Shown: positions 25,101-33,852 of the stretch, piece by piece
How the letters are laid out: each line of letters begins with the position of its first letter
Position numbering within the stretch: the first letter of the stretch is position 1
Origin: JAJRAG01 sp050010535
Lineage (GTDB): Archaea > Thermoplasmatota > Thermoplasmata > Methanomassiliicoccales > JACIVX01
Direction of reading: 5' to 3'
DNA length: 64,000 nucleotides
NCBI GenBank assembly: GCA_050010535.1
Contig: JBEKKT010000004.1
Span: 1-64,000, forward strand
Position numbers and translations under genes: made by a program
Notes under the pieces: model-generated
What the model was told of the DNA's origin: nothing
The model's database searches: none
What the model saw: the letters and a program-made list of their open reading frames with translations, nothing else

Positions 25101-27566
25101 ATGGAAGGTGAAGGCAAAGAACTCCCTAAGGAGGAGGGCGGCAAGAGATCGATGACGAAAATAATTGCAGCGATTATTGTTATTATCCTCGTTGTCGCTG
25201 CCATCGGCGCCGCCGTTGTCCTGATGGGGGGTAAGAAGGCGGAGCACGTGGCTCCTACGGCGAGCTTCTCCGTCGGTAAAGAAGTGGTCAACACGACCAC
25301 ACCAGTGACTTTCGATGCGACAGGAAGTGCCGCAGCTTCGGACGCAACCATAGTGAACTACACCTGGCAATTTGGTGATGGCGTCGAGCAAGTGTCGACA
25401 TCTGCCCAGATTACGCACACCTATGCATACCCAGGCAAGTACGTCACGATCCTGACTGTCACAGACAGCAAAAATGCAGCGACGACAACCTGGAGTTCAC
25501 CGGTCCGCGTTGAAGTGCTGAATCCAGTTCCCGCGGAAACGGTCACGGCGGCGACGGCCAACAGCACGTTGCCCTTTGCCCTTGTCGGAGCGAGTGCAGA
25601 TGTGATCCAGAATGGAACGCTTCTGAGCTTCAATGCGAAGTCTTCTGGTGCATACGCCACTATCCAAAACAAGACCGGAAAATGGGTTGTGGTGGATTTC
25701 GGGATTCAGCAGGTCAAGAACGTGGAATGGCACTTCGGGGACGGATCAGCCATAGTCTCTGGCAACACAACTGTGGCAGGAGCTGAGAACCACACATACG
25801 AGGGCGATGGAAACGTCTATGCCTCATATGCTGTCGTCACTAGCAGCCAAAACACAATGCAGCGTTACTACAACACCGTCGTTGTTCTGCCAGTTGGGCA
25901 GGCGGCTGGTGGTGGAGCGAAGAATCCCGACACTTTCACGACCGCTGAGTTCGGCGAACCCCAATCCTTGGACCCGGCCTGGGACTACGAGTCTTCGGGT
26001 GGCGAGATAATCCAGAATGTCTACGAGACGCTGGTATGGTACAATGGATCGAGTTCAAGCGTCCTGATGCCGATGCTGGCTACTGAAGTTCCAACTGTGG
26101 CAAACGGTGGCATTTCCCCGGACTTCATGAACTACACGTATCATATTCGCCCGAACGTTAAATTCCAGACCGGTGAGACAATGACCGGAGCGGATGTCGT
26201 GTATTCCCTGAAGCGCGTTCTCATCATGAATGATGCTCGGGGTCCAGCGTGGATGCTGGGTCAATTCATGATTCCGGGTTTCAAGGCTGGAGTGGCGCTC
26301 AAGATGTCTGATATCAATGCGTCAATCGAACTCGTAGACCCGATGACCGTGACCATACATCTGCTGATGCCAATGCCCGCGTTCAACTACATCATGGCCT
26401 ACACGGTGGGTTCGGTTGTCTCTAAGGCCTACGTCGAAGCGCACGGTGGAGTCAGTGCACCTCCCAATCAAGAGAACTCTTTCATGGACAGAAACATGGA
26501 CGGAACTGGGCCGTTCTCGCTGCTGAGATGGGCTCCTAACCAAGACATCGTGATGGTCAGGAATGACAACTACTGGCGCGCAGAGCCAAAACTGAAGTAC
26601 GTGATCATCAAGAAGGTACAAGACGTTGGAACAAGGCTGCTCTACATCAAGTCTGGTCAAGTCGATTCGGTAATGTATCCAGTTGCGCAGAGGTCCGACG
26701 TTGCCAGCAACCCAGATATCACGCTGTATGAAAAGTTGCCGACGCTATCGGTTACCTTCATCGTCATGACCTTTAACATTACGAAGAGCACCCTATCGAT
26801 CGGCGACATTCCGCTGACGTTCTTCAGCGATGTGAACGTGAGGAAGGCCTTCTGTAACGCGTTCAATTACAAGGAGTTCATAGATAAGGTCACATTGGGA
26901 ACTGGTTTGAGAGCTAATAGTCCGATTGTCCAGGGTCTGCTCGGATACGATCCGAACATCCCACTATACAACTATAACCTGACCCAGGCAGCGGCTTATC
27001 TGAAACTGGCTCAAGACCCGAGAAACCCTGGCAAGACCTACGCGCAGACAGGTTTCCACATGACGCTCTACTACAACGCTGGCAACACCGCACGACAGAC
27101 AGCTTGCCTTATGATGGAGGACGCGTTCACGTTGATGAGCAACAATGCGACCCTAGGCACGACTGGAGCCAACTTTGTCATCACAGTGCAGCCTCTTGAC
27201 TGGCCGACTTTCTTGAACGCGAGAGAGAACGATCAACTACCAGCCTTCTACATCGGTTGGCTTGCAGACTACCCTGATCCTGATGACTTTGCCAACCCAT
27301 GCCTGGCCACGGGTGGAGCGTTCCCCTATTACTCTGGATTAGACAACGCTACACTCACTGCGATGATTCATGCAGCAGCGCTGGAGACCAACAACACTAT
27401 ACGAGCTCAAATGTACCACAACATCTCGATGTCGCAGTACAACAACGCGTACTATATCCTCACAGCTCAGCCAACTGCTTTCTATGTGTTCCGGACTTGG
27501 GTGAACGGGTTCATCTACAACATGATGTATTCGCTCTACTATTACTACCCGATGTCGAAGGGCTAG
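25101..27566 (+). CDS. Peptide ABC transporter substrate-binding protein with PKD domains
   Basis: A protein of 821 residues. A cytosolic basic and acidic N-terminus is followed by a membrane anchor (about 21-42). Then comes a clear PKD domain (about 50-140: PTASFSV, VTFDATGSAA, YTWQFGDG, HTYAYPGKYVTILTVTD), a second PKD-like domain (about 185-265: NVEWHFGDGSA, HTYEGDGN), and a full family 5 solute-binding domain (about 275-821: GEPQSLDPAWDYESSGGEIIQNVYETL, GTGPFSLLRWAPNQDIVMVRNDNYWR, DVNVRKAFCNAFNYKEFI). The anchor replaces the usual lipobox. Binds oligopeptides outside the cell for the DppBCDF importer encoded next. Ends in TAG. Confidence 0.9.
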   Translation: MEGEGKELPKEEGGKRSMTKIIAAIIVIILVVAAIGAAVVLMGGKKAEHVAPTASFSVGKEVVNTTTPVTFDATGSAAASDATIVNYTWQFGDGVEQVSTSAQITHTYAYPGKYVTILTVTDSKNAATTTWSSPVRVEVLNPVPAETVTAATANSTLPFALVGASADVIQNGTLLSFNAKSSGAYATIQNKTGKWVVVDFGIQQVKNVEWHFGDGSAIVSGNTTVAGAENHTYEGDGNVYASYAVVTSSQNTMQRYYNTVVVLPVGQAAGGGAKNPDTFTTAEFGEPQSLDPAWDYESSGGEIIQNVYETLVWYNGSSSSVLMPMLATEVPTVANGGISPDFMNYTYHIRPNVKFQTGETMTGADVVYSLKRVLIMNDARGPAWMLGQFMIPGFKAGVALKMSDINASIELVDPMTVTIHLLMPMPAFNYIMAYTVGSVVSKAYVEAHGGVSAPPNQENSFMDRNMDGTGPFSLLRWAPNQDIVMVRNDNYWRAEPKLKYVIIKKVQDVGTRLLYIKSGQVDSVMYPVAQRSDVASNPDITLYEKLPTLSVTFIVMTFNITKSTLSIGDIPLTFFSDVNVRKAFCNAFNYKEFIDKVTLGTGLRANSPIVQGLLGYDPNIPLYNYNLTQAAAYLKLAQDPRNPGKTYAQTGFHMTLYYNAGNTARQTACLMMEDAFTLMSNNATLGTTGANFVITVQPLDWPTFLNARENDQLPAFYIGWLADYPDPDDFANPCLATGGAFPYYSGLDNATLTAMIHAAALETNNTIRAQMYHNISMSQYNNAYYILTAQPTAFYVFRTWVNGFIYNMMYSLYYYYPMSKG

Positions 27567-27776
27567 TGGATATACCAAACCTTTTCCCATTTTCTATATT
27601 TCTGTTTGTTTTGAGCGAGCTATTTTCATTTTCAGTTGGACCTGAAACGGTCTATTGATCCAGGACTACCTCTCAGGATAAGCAAAAACTCTTTTATAGC
27701 GTGATACTGTTCCTCGGAGTCAGTTTGGAGACGGGGTGACCAGGCTCTGAAGCTGAGGACCTTCATTATCAGACGA
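27567..27776 (+). promoter_or_regulatory. Gap before dppB with internal TATA box
   Basis: About 210 bases separate the binding-protein gene from dppB. T-rich runs just after the stop (27576-27640) could end part of the transcripts, and CTTTTATAGC at 27691-27700 is a TATA-like element that could start a separate message for the permease and ATPase genes. Confidence 0.4.
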
Positions 27777-28769
27777 TTGTTACTTCTCATTCCAGTATTG
27801 TTGGGAGTATCCTTATTTGTCTTCTCTCTGACGAGAATTGCGGGGAACCCGGCAGCAGCCTACATAACAGAGAGGATGACACCGGATCAGATCAAAGCAA
27901 TCGAGGCGCAGTTCCATCTGAACGATCCCGTCTATATACAATACTTCTACTGGCTCAATGGGATCGTGCATGGGAATTGGGGCTACTCCCCAACAGCGAG
28001 TTTGCCTGTAACCGAGGCGATAGCGGTCTATTTTCCAGCTACTTTCGAACTCACGATGGTGAGCATGATAATCGCGGTTGTTCTTGGCATCGCACTCGGG
28101 ACTATTTCTGCTGTGAGAAAGGACACGCCTGCTGACCACGCAACGAGAATTATGGCGCTTTCGGGGGTTTCTCTACCAATATTCTGGTTGGGCCTGATGT
28201 TGAAGTTCGTATTTGCGTTCGAACTCCCTTGGCTTCCATTGGGAGGACGATACGATATCCTTCTCGTCCTCCGACAACCGGCCATTCATCAGTACACAGG
28301 ATTCTGGTTGATAGACACTTTCTTGAACGGGAATTTCACTCTATTTAGCGATGGCGTGTGGCACATCATCCTCCCGGCCGTCACTCTTGCCTTCGGCTCC
28401 ATTGCAATAATAACTAGGATAATGAGGTCCAGCATGCTGGAGGTGATGAGTCTGGACTACGTGAGAACTGCCAGATCAAAAGGCCTTCCCGAAAGATTGG
28501 TTATAAGGAAACACGCGAGGCGAAACGCGCTGATTCCAACCACGACCATAATAGGACTCTCGTTCGGCGGACTCTTGGGGGGAGCTGTGCTCACTGAGAC
28601 TATATTCGACTGGCCAGGTTTGGGAAGATGGGCAGCATCCGCAACATTGTCGAATGACTGGGCCTCGATTCTTGGGTTCACTTTATTGACAGCTGTCATT
28701 TACGTGCTAGTTAATCTTATCGTGGACGTTCTGTACGCATACTTAGATCCGCGCGTGAGGCTGGAGTGA
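27777..28769 (+). CDS. dppB: Oligopeptide ABC transporter permease, DppB type
   Basis: A protein of at least 330 residues with six membrane spans. RRLLLLIPVLLGVSLFVFSLTR is the family start, TRIAGNPAAAYI and the EAA loop (RAR-like segment TARSKGLPERLVIRKHARRNALIPT) are present. The TTG at 27777 is the first standard start codon, but recognisable family sequence (RTFIIRR) continues upstream in frame to about 27753, where only CTG codons (27747, 27753) are available; the frame opens after TGA at 27702. So the protein probably begins with a rare CTG. Forms the membrane channel with DppC. Confidence 0.9.
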   Translation: MLLLIPVLLGVSLFVFSLTRIAGNPAAAYITERMTPDQIKAIEAQFHLNDPVYIQYFYWLNGIVHGNWGYSPTASLPVTEAIAVYFPATFELTMVSMIIAVVLGIALGTISAVRKDTPADHATRIMALSGVSLPIFWLGLMLKFVFAFELPWLPLGGRYDILLVLRQPAIHQYTGFWLIDTFLNGNFTLFSDGVWHIILPAVTLAFGSIAIITRIMRSSMLEVMSLDYVRTARSKGLPERLVIRKHARRNALIPTTTIIGLSFGGLLGGAVLTETIFDWPGLGRWAASATLSNDWASILGFTLLTAVIYVLVNLIVDVLYAYLDPRVRLE

Positions 28770-28773
28770 TTTG

Positions 28774-29754
28774 ATGGAGAAATCCGAGGCCAAAAGGAAG
28801 AAGATGGAGATGCCAGGTTACTCAATTTCAGGCATCAAGAAATCTCTTGAGCCGAGGATTCGCGAATGGAGATTCTCCCTGTACCTTATGCGGAAGAGTC
28901 TCCTGGCATTGGTCGGTCTAGTCATCGTTATTGTGATGGTGTTGATAGCGATATTTGCCCCGGTCTTGGCCCCAACATTGCCAGGCCATGACCCTATGCA
29001 AATTCCACGAGATTACGATCCGCCCAAGCCACCTGGCGCTGAAGGACATTTGCTGGGAACGGGATTTCTTGGCGGGGACATATACTATGGCATCATATGG
29101 GGAGCGAGAACGTCTATACAAATAGCAATTTTCGTTGTTGTTTTTGCGACTGTGGTAGGACTTGTACTCGGCGCAGTGTCGGGATATTTCGGCGGTGCTA
29201 TCGACGAGGCTCTGATGAGAGTCACCGACGTCTTTCTGTCCGTTCCTGCGCTCATTCTCTGCATGGCCGTTGCGGCTGTGCTCAGCCGGACTCTTGAGAA
29301 CATAATGCTCGCGCTCACTATTGTGTGGTGGCCCCCTTATGCGAGATTGGTCAGAGGACAGGTGCTATCAATCAGAGAAAGCACTTATGTGGAAGCCGCG
29401 AGAGCAGTCGGTGCAAAGAGATCAAGGATACTATTCAGGCACATTGTGCCAAACTCGCTTTCGCCTATCATTGTCAACATGACGATGGACTTTGGTGTGG
29501 TTGTTCTGGTCGCGGCGGGCCTCAGCTACATCGGCTTCGGAGCTCCCGCGGGCACGGCCGAATGGGGCAAGATGGTGTCGGACGGCCAGGCATACTTCCT
29601 CAGCACCGTTCCGTATCCGTATCCGAACGGAACGCCCTACACACCATGGTGGATGGTCACGTTCCCAGGGCTGATGATATTCTTATTCGTTATGGGCTTC
29701 AACCTGCTTGGTGATGGACTCAGAGATATCTTGGATCCACGTCTTCGGAGATGA
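28774..29754 (+). CDS. dppC: Oligopeptide ABC transporter permease, DppC type
   Basis: A protein of 326 residues from the ATG at 28774. A hydrophilic N-terminus of about 45 residues precedes the first span (LLALVGLVIVIVMVLIAIFAPVLAP). GTGFLGGDIYYGIIWGARTSIQIAIF and the EAA loop VEAARAVGAKRSRILFRHIVPNSLSPIIV are family signatures; the usual GTD-GRD motif reads GTGFLGGD. The last span ends near FNLLGDGLRDILDPRLRR, the standard C-terminus. Starts four bases after the dppB stop. Confidence 0.94.
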   Translation: MEKSEAKRKKMEMPGYSISGIKKSLEPRIREWRFSLYLMRKSLLALVGLVIVIVMVLIAIFAPVLAPTLPGHDPMQIPRDYDPPKPPGAEGHLLGTGFLGGDIYYGIIWGARTSIQIAIFVVVFATVVGLVLGAVSGYFGGAIDEALMRVTDVFLSVPALILCMAVAAVLSRTLENIMLALTIVWWPPYARLVRGQVLSIRESTYVEAARAVGAKRSRILFRHIVPNSLSPIIVNMTMDFGVVVLVAAGLSYIGFGAPAGTAEWGKMVSDGQAYFLSTVPYPYPNGTPYTPWWMVTFPGLMIFLFVMGFNLLGDGLRDILDPRLRR

Positions 29755-29758
29755 CTCG

Positions 29759-31189
29759 ATGGAAAAAAGAGAGACATTGCTGGAAATCGAGAACTTGTAC
29801 ACTAACTTCTACACGTATCAAGGTGTCGTCAAAGCCCTCGACGGAATCGATTTCTCGATAATGAAGGGCGAGACTTTCGGCCTTGTCGGAGAGACTGGCT
29901 GCGGAAAGAGTGTTACCGCGAACTGCATCCTCCGCCTTATTCCATCTCCACCGGGAAAAATCGAGAAGGGCAGGATCTACTTCATGATGCCGGAGAAAGA
30001 AAGAGAAAGGCGAAAGGAGCTTAGAAAGAAGATTCAAGAATTGAAGGCAAACTCGGCCGAGGACGGTAGGTCAGCGGAGATCAGCAACCTAGAGAAGGAG
30101 CTGTCAAAGAACGTCAGGGAATGGGATCTTCTTTCAAAGAGCGCAACTTACATGCAGAAAATCCGCGGCAAGTACATATCGATGATCTTTCAGGAGCCTA
30201 TGAGCGCTTTGAATCCAGTTTTCACGTCGGGCGATCAGGTCGCCGAGACTCTTCTCTTACATGAACGGAAAGACCTTGCGAAGGCCGTGATAAAAACTAT
30301 CGATACGAGAATCGGCCAGATTGACACATACAAGAGAGCGAAGCTGAAGTCGGTGGACTCCGGCGGTTATGTGTGCTCTAATTGCGGTCAAACGGATCTC
30401 TTGGTCGGCATTGAGAGATGTCCGAACTGTGGGTCTAGCTTTGTAGCCCGACCATTCAGAGGCTTGGAGCGGCCTAGACTGAGATTTAGCAGGCGATTTT
30501 ATGCAAGGATGGAGAAGGACCCCAACGCACTTTCGCTGAGGATATCCTCGAGAATTCCGCTATTGAGAAGGTATGAGAGGTTTGTAAAAGATGAGGCCTT
30601 AGATCGGGCGAGGGACTTGCTAAAAACCGTCAGAATTCCTGATCCGGACAATGTCGTTCGGTCCTTCCCCTACGAACTCAGTGGTGGGATGCAACAGAGA
30701 GTGATGATCGCGATGGCACTCGCTTGCAAGCCACAACTTTTGATTGCTGACGAACCAACGACAGCGCTGGACGTGACTATTCAAGCGCAAATTCTTAAGA
30801 TCATAAAAGAACTCCAACTGGAAACTGGTACATCGGTCCTTTTGATCACACACAACTTGGGAGTCGTGGCGGAAACCTGTGACAGGGTCGGCGTTATGTA
30901 CGCTGGCGTGATGGCGGAGATAGGTCTAGTCCATGACATATTCAAGGAGCCCCTCCATCCGTACACGCAAGGGCTCATGAACTCCGTCCCGAGACTACTC
31001 GCAGGGGGGGCCACCAGACTGGAGACAATCCCAGGGAGTGTGCCAAACCTTATCCGCCCACCGCCAGGGTGCAGATTCCACCCTCGATGCCCCTATGCGA
31101 TGACCATATGCAGAGAGACGAAACCTCCAATGATCGAGGTCGAGCCAGGGCACTTCACAAGTTGTTATCTCTACACGGAGGCAGGCTGA
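29759..31189 (+). CDS. dppD: Oligopeptide ABC transporter ATPase, DppD type, with coiled-coil and zinc-ribbon insertions
   Basis: A protein of 476 residues where DppD is usually about 330. Walker A GETGCGKS is at 44-51, the Q-loop FQEP at about 144, LSGGMQQR at 307-314 and Walker B LLIADEP at 327-333. An extra charged helix fills about 78-130, before the Q-loop. A second insertion (about 170-280), between Q-loop and signature, carries a zinc ribbon with Cys206, 209, 221 and 224. The C-terminal oligopeptide domain (PPPGCRFHPRCPYAM) with its cysteines is intact. The start is the ATG at 29759; upstream residues would overlap dppC. TGA overlaps the dppF ATG. Confidence 0.92.
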   Translation: MEKRETLLEIENLYTNFYTYQGVVKALDGIDFSIMKGETFGLVGETGCGKSVTANCILRLIPSPPGKIEKGRIYFMMPEKERERRKELRKKIQELKANSAEDGRSAEISNLEKELSKNVREWDLLSKSATYMQKIRGKYISMIFQEPMSALNPVFTSGDQVAETLLLHERKDLAKAVIKTIDTRIGQIDTYKRAKLKSVDSGGYVCSNCGQTDLLVGIERCPNCGSSFVARPFRGLERPRLRFSRRFYARMEKDPNALSLRISSRIPLLRRYERFVKDEALDRARDLLKTVRIPDPDNVVRSFPYELSGGMQQRVMIAMALACKPQLLIADEPTTALDVTIQAQILKIIKELQLETGTSVLLITHNLGVVAETCDRVGVMYAGVMAEIGLVHDIFKEPLHPYTQGLMNSVPRLLAGGATRLETIPGSVPNLIRPPPGCRFHPRCPYAMTICRETKPPMIEVEPGHFTSCYLYTEAG

Positions 31190-32274
31190 TGGAGGGTACA
31201 CTAGTCGAGGCGAGGGGGCTCAAGAAGCACTTTCCGATAAGGGGAGGGCTTCTTAAGAGGCAACTGGCTAGCGTGAAGGCTGTTGACGGCGTGGATTTCT
31301 ACATCAAGAAGGGGGAGACGCTCGGCCTTGTTGGAGAAAGCGGTTGCGGAAAAACAACTGTGGGAAGATGTTTGCTTATGCTCACTCAGCCGACTGGTGG
31401 TCACGTATATTACAAGATGCCCATAGAGGCAAGGAAGGAACTCGATCAGTTAGAACAAACTCTTAGAGATGCAAACAAGGCCCAGAGAAAGGAGGAAATC
31501 GAGAAGACTGAATCGGAACTCGAGGAGTTCTTCGACAAATATGCTTTGGATAGAAGGGCCGATGACGAACTGCGCAATCTACGCCGGGAGATGCAAGTAG
31601 TGTTCCAGGACCCATTCTCTTCTCTGAATCCGAGGATGCTGATCAGGGACGTCGTCGGGGAGCCGCTCCTAATCCATGGCATAGCGAAGGGCGAGGAACT
31701 AAGGAACAGAGTAATATCGTTGCTAGAGAAGGTGGGCTTGAACCCCGAGCATCTCTATAGGTACCCGCACGAATTCAGCGGAGGACAGCGGCAGAGGATC
31801 GGCGTGGCTCGCGCCCTCGCCCTGAATCCTGACTTCATCGTCTTGGACGAACCGACGTCTGCCCTCGACGTATCCGTTCAGGCACAGATCCTTAATATGC
31901 TGAACGATCTCCAAGGGGAACTGAATCTCACATATCTGTTCATCTCTCATGATCTCAGCACGATACGTTACATGTGCGATCGAGTCAACGTCATGTACCT
32001 AGGGAAGGTTGTAGAATCGGCGCGGAAGGACGATCTGTTCCGAAAACCATTGCATCCATACACTGAAGCTCTCTTGTCCGTGATACCAGTGCCAGACCCT
32101 GACCTGCGAAGGGATAGAATCGTGCTTGCTGGGGAGATACCCAGCCCGGCCAATCCACCCTCAGGATGCCGATTCCACACACGGTGCAGGTACAGGCAAG
32201 CGATTTGCGAGGAGAAGGAACCTGAGCTTGTCGACAAAGGTGGGGAGCACTCTGTCGCATGTCACTTCCGCTAG
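31189..32274 (+). CDS. dppF: Oligopeptide ABC transporter ATPase, DppF type, with helical insertion
   Basis: A protein of 361 residues from the ATG at 31189 (ATGA overlap with dppD). Walker A GESGCGKT is near 49-56, Q-loop VVFQDPFSSLNPRM near 137, FSGGQRQR near 196 and Walker B FIVLDEP near 216. Residues about 78-130 are an inserted, strongly charged helix pair (ARKELDQLEQTLRDANK onwards) between Walker A and the Q-loop, matching the position of the first insertion in DppD. The C-terminal Cys-containing oligopeptide domain (SGCRFHTRCRYRQAICEE) is present. Stop TAG. Together with DppD it powers peptide import. Confidence 0.94.
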   Translation: MEGTLVEARGLKKHFPIRGGLLKRQLASVKAVDGVDFYIKKGETLGLVGESGCGKTTVGRCLLMLTQPTGGHVYYKMPIEARKELDQLEQTLRDANKAQRKEEIEKTESELEEFFDKYALDRRADDELRNLRREMQVVFQDPFSSLNPRMLIRDVVGEPLLIHGIAKGEELRNRVISLLEKVGLNPEHLYRYPHEFSGGQRQRIGVARALALNPDFIVLDEPTSALDVSVQAQILNMLNDLQGELNLTYLFISHDLSTIRYMCDRVNVMYLGKVVESARKDDLFRKPLHPYTEALLSVIPVPDPDLRRDRIVLAGEIPSPANPPSGCRFHTRCRYRQAICEEKEPELVDKGGEHSVACHFR

Positions 32275-32288
32275 GCGCGGAGTGTTCC

Positions 32289-32603
32289 ATGGCTAAGAAA
32301 CGCAAGATCGAAGTCGAGAAAGGAAATTCGTCGGATTCGTCCTCCGTAGATCACAAGGATGATCTCGCCGAGAAATACGAGGACGTTTCATGGGGAGTCT
32401 GGGCCAGGAGAACGTATCTGAAGTACTGGTACGTTGTTGGATGCGTCTTCGTTGATCTCCTTGTCGCGCTCGAGATTGCGAGAGTCGGCCCCAAAACTTG
32501 GTCGGCGTCACTTTCCGTTTTCGTTCTTATCGTTTTGCTGGTGATTGAGATTCTATTTTACTCGTTCATATGGAAAGATCTGAGGCTACCCTGGCGCAAG
32601 TAA
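32289..32603 (+). CDS. Small two-span membrane protein after dppF
   Basis: A protein of 104 residues from the ATG at 32289, 14 bases after the dppF stop. The first 45 residues are charged (KKRKIEVEKG, DHKDDLAEKYED). Two hydrophobic segments follow, about 50-68 and 78-97, and a basic end (WKDLRLPWRK). It is probably transcribed with the transporter genes. No family is recognised. Confidence 0.6.
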   Translation: MAKKRKIEVEKGNSSDSSSVDHKDDLAEKYEDVSWGVWARRTYLKYWYVVGCVFVDLLVALEIARVGPKTWSASLSVFVLIVLLVIEILFYSFIWKDLRLPWRK

Positions 32604-32606
32604 TAG

Positions 32607-32616
32607 TTTTTTATAG
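32607..32616 (+). promoter_or_regulatory. TATA box before the DUF1614-like gene
   Basis: TTTTTTATAG at 32607-32616 lies 24-33 bases before the ATG at 32640. The transcript is therefore expected to be leaderless. Confidence 0.55.
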
Positions 32617-32639
32617 CGGACCGGAGTAACTTTGAAACA

Positions 32640-33332
32640 ATGGCGAACAACATCGCTATGCTCATTGCGGTCACTTTCGCTCTAATTCTGCTCTTCATGT
32701 TTCTTTATATCCAGCGTCTCCTCAGTAACTCAGTCATGGACATGTGGGAATCGGAGTCGCTTGAAGCACCTTATGTTTACGCGGCGGGGCTCGTTCTCGG
32801 GGCGATAGTCCTGTCGCTTTTCAGTCTAAGGATCATTGAGGATCCATTGGTAGTCAGCATAAACATCACTGGTTTCCTCGTACCTATCTCAGTAGCGATC
32901 TACATCGTGATGTTTAGAAAAGTTACGGCTCTTGCCGCATTGAGTTCAATCGTCTTCGTCGCTGCAGTTGCATTCCTCGTAACGAACGTGACTTCGGGCG
33001 CAATCGTGATTGAGTTTCCGTGGTGGCTCGGTCCCGTTGCTGTCGCGGCGATCTGCGGCTATTATGGGGCCAAGGATGATAATCCACTCAGCTCCGCTGC
33101 ATTGGCCTATCTTGGGGCAAGCATGGGCGTGCTTGTGGGAGGTGACCTTGCGAAAATCCCGGAGTTCGTTGCGAGGGGTGGCGACTACCTTGTTCTGGGC
33201 GGGGGTGGCATGCTGGATTTCGTGTTTCTGCTCGGGGTTTTTGCGGTCGCAGCCCTCTGGGGAACGCGATGGGCTGTAGATTATATCAGAAGGAGATTGC
33301 CGGGACGGTCAGAATTGGCTGAGCAAGGATGA
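32640..33332 (+). CDS. DUF1614-like membrane protein
   Basis: A protein of 230 residues with about seven hydrophobic spans. The C-terminal third carries LGASMGVLVGGDLAKIPEF and the Gly-rich LVLGGGGMLDFVFLLGVFAV, which correspond to the GTLIGADLL and SIGGAGTFDGIFL motifs of DUF1614 proteins, widespread in archaea and some bacteria. Function is unknown. The two Asp residues in the last motifs lie within or beside membrane spans, which could suit ion or proton movement; that is a guess. A leaderless promoter precedes it. Confidence 0.65.
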   Translation: MANNIAMLIAVTFALILLFMFLYIQRLLSNSVMDMWESESLEAPYVYAAGLVLGAIVLSLFSLRIIEDPLVVSINITGFLVPISVAIYIVMFRKVTALAALSSIVFVAAVAFLVTNVTSGAIVIEFPWWLGPVAVAAICGYYGAKDDNPLSSAALAYLGASMGVLVGGDLAKIPEFVARGGDYLVLGGGGMLDFVFLLGVFAVAALWGTRWAVDYIRRRLPGRSELAEQG

Positions 33333-33413
33333 GGTGTGTTGTGCTTACCACCCAATACGTATTTGACCCTGAAATGCAATGCGGGGTTCGGGGAACAGTT
33401 GACCGTTGTCAGC

Positions 33414-33776
33414 ATGGACGACGTCGTAATGGCGTTGAGGAACACCTTGGGGAAGAAGGGGATGGCGGACAGCGACATCAAGAGACTCGCAGAGTACTTG
33501 ATGAGCTTCTTCGGCTACACCAGCGAGGTCATCGACAATAGGCTCACTTCCGAAGACCGAGACGTCTTCTACATGCTGGAGGAAGAGGGGTTGCTGACCA
33601 CGACCCAGGAAGAGGTCCACCTCAAGAAAGGCAAGCTGTGGAGGATTCACTACTGGATCCTCAAGAACGACCAGATCTTGCGACTCGCGCGGCAGAGCGA
33701 GCAGGCTCAGAAGCACACGGACGACAGCTCTGCGATATACGACGAGATCTCTGAAGAGGTCTGGAACAGAGAGTGA
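33414..33776 (+). CDS. Small wHTH-like protein, second copy (DUF6015-like)
   Basis: A protein of 120 residues from the ATG at 33414 (an upstream in-frame start at 33336 adds residues unlike the paralogue). Aligned with the protein at 3353-3745 it keeps YLMSFFGYTSEVIDN, SEDRDVFYMLEEEGLL, the WRIHYWILKNDQIL strand and the end EISEEVWNRE. The fold appears to be helices plus a W-rich wing, as in winged-helix DNA binders. Expressed from its own promoter region (atacgtatttgacc). Role unknown. Confidence 0.7.
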   Translation: MDDVVMALRNTLGKKGMADSDIKRLAEYLMSFFGYTSEVIDNRLTSEDRDVFYMLEEEGLLTTTQEEVHLKKGKLWRIHYWILKNDQILRLARQSEQAQKHTDDSSAIYDEISEEVWNRE

Positions 33777-33852
33777 CCCTCGGGACCGCTCCAATGGCGC
33801 CATCGTGAATGCTTTAATAGTCCTTTTCTATTAGTCTGCCCAGAGGAACCCG

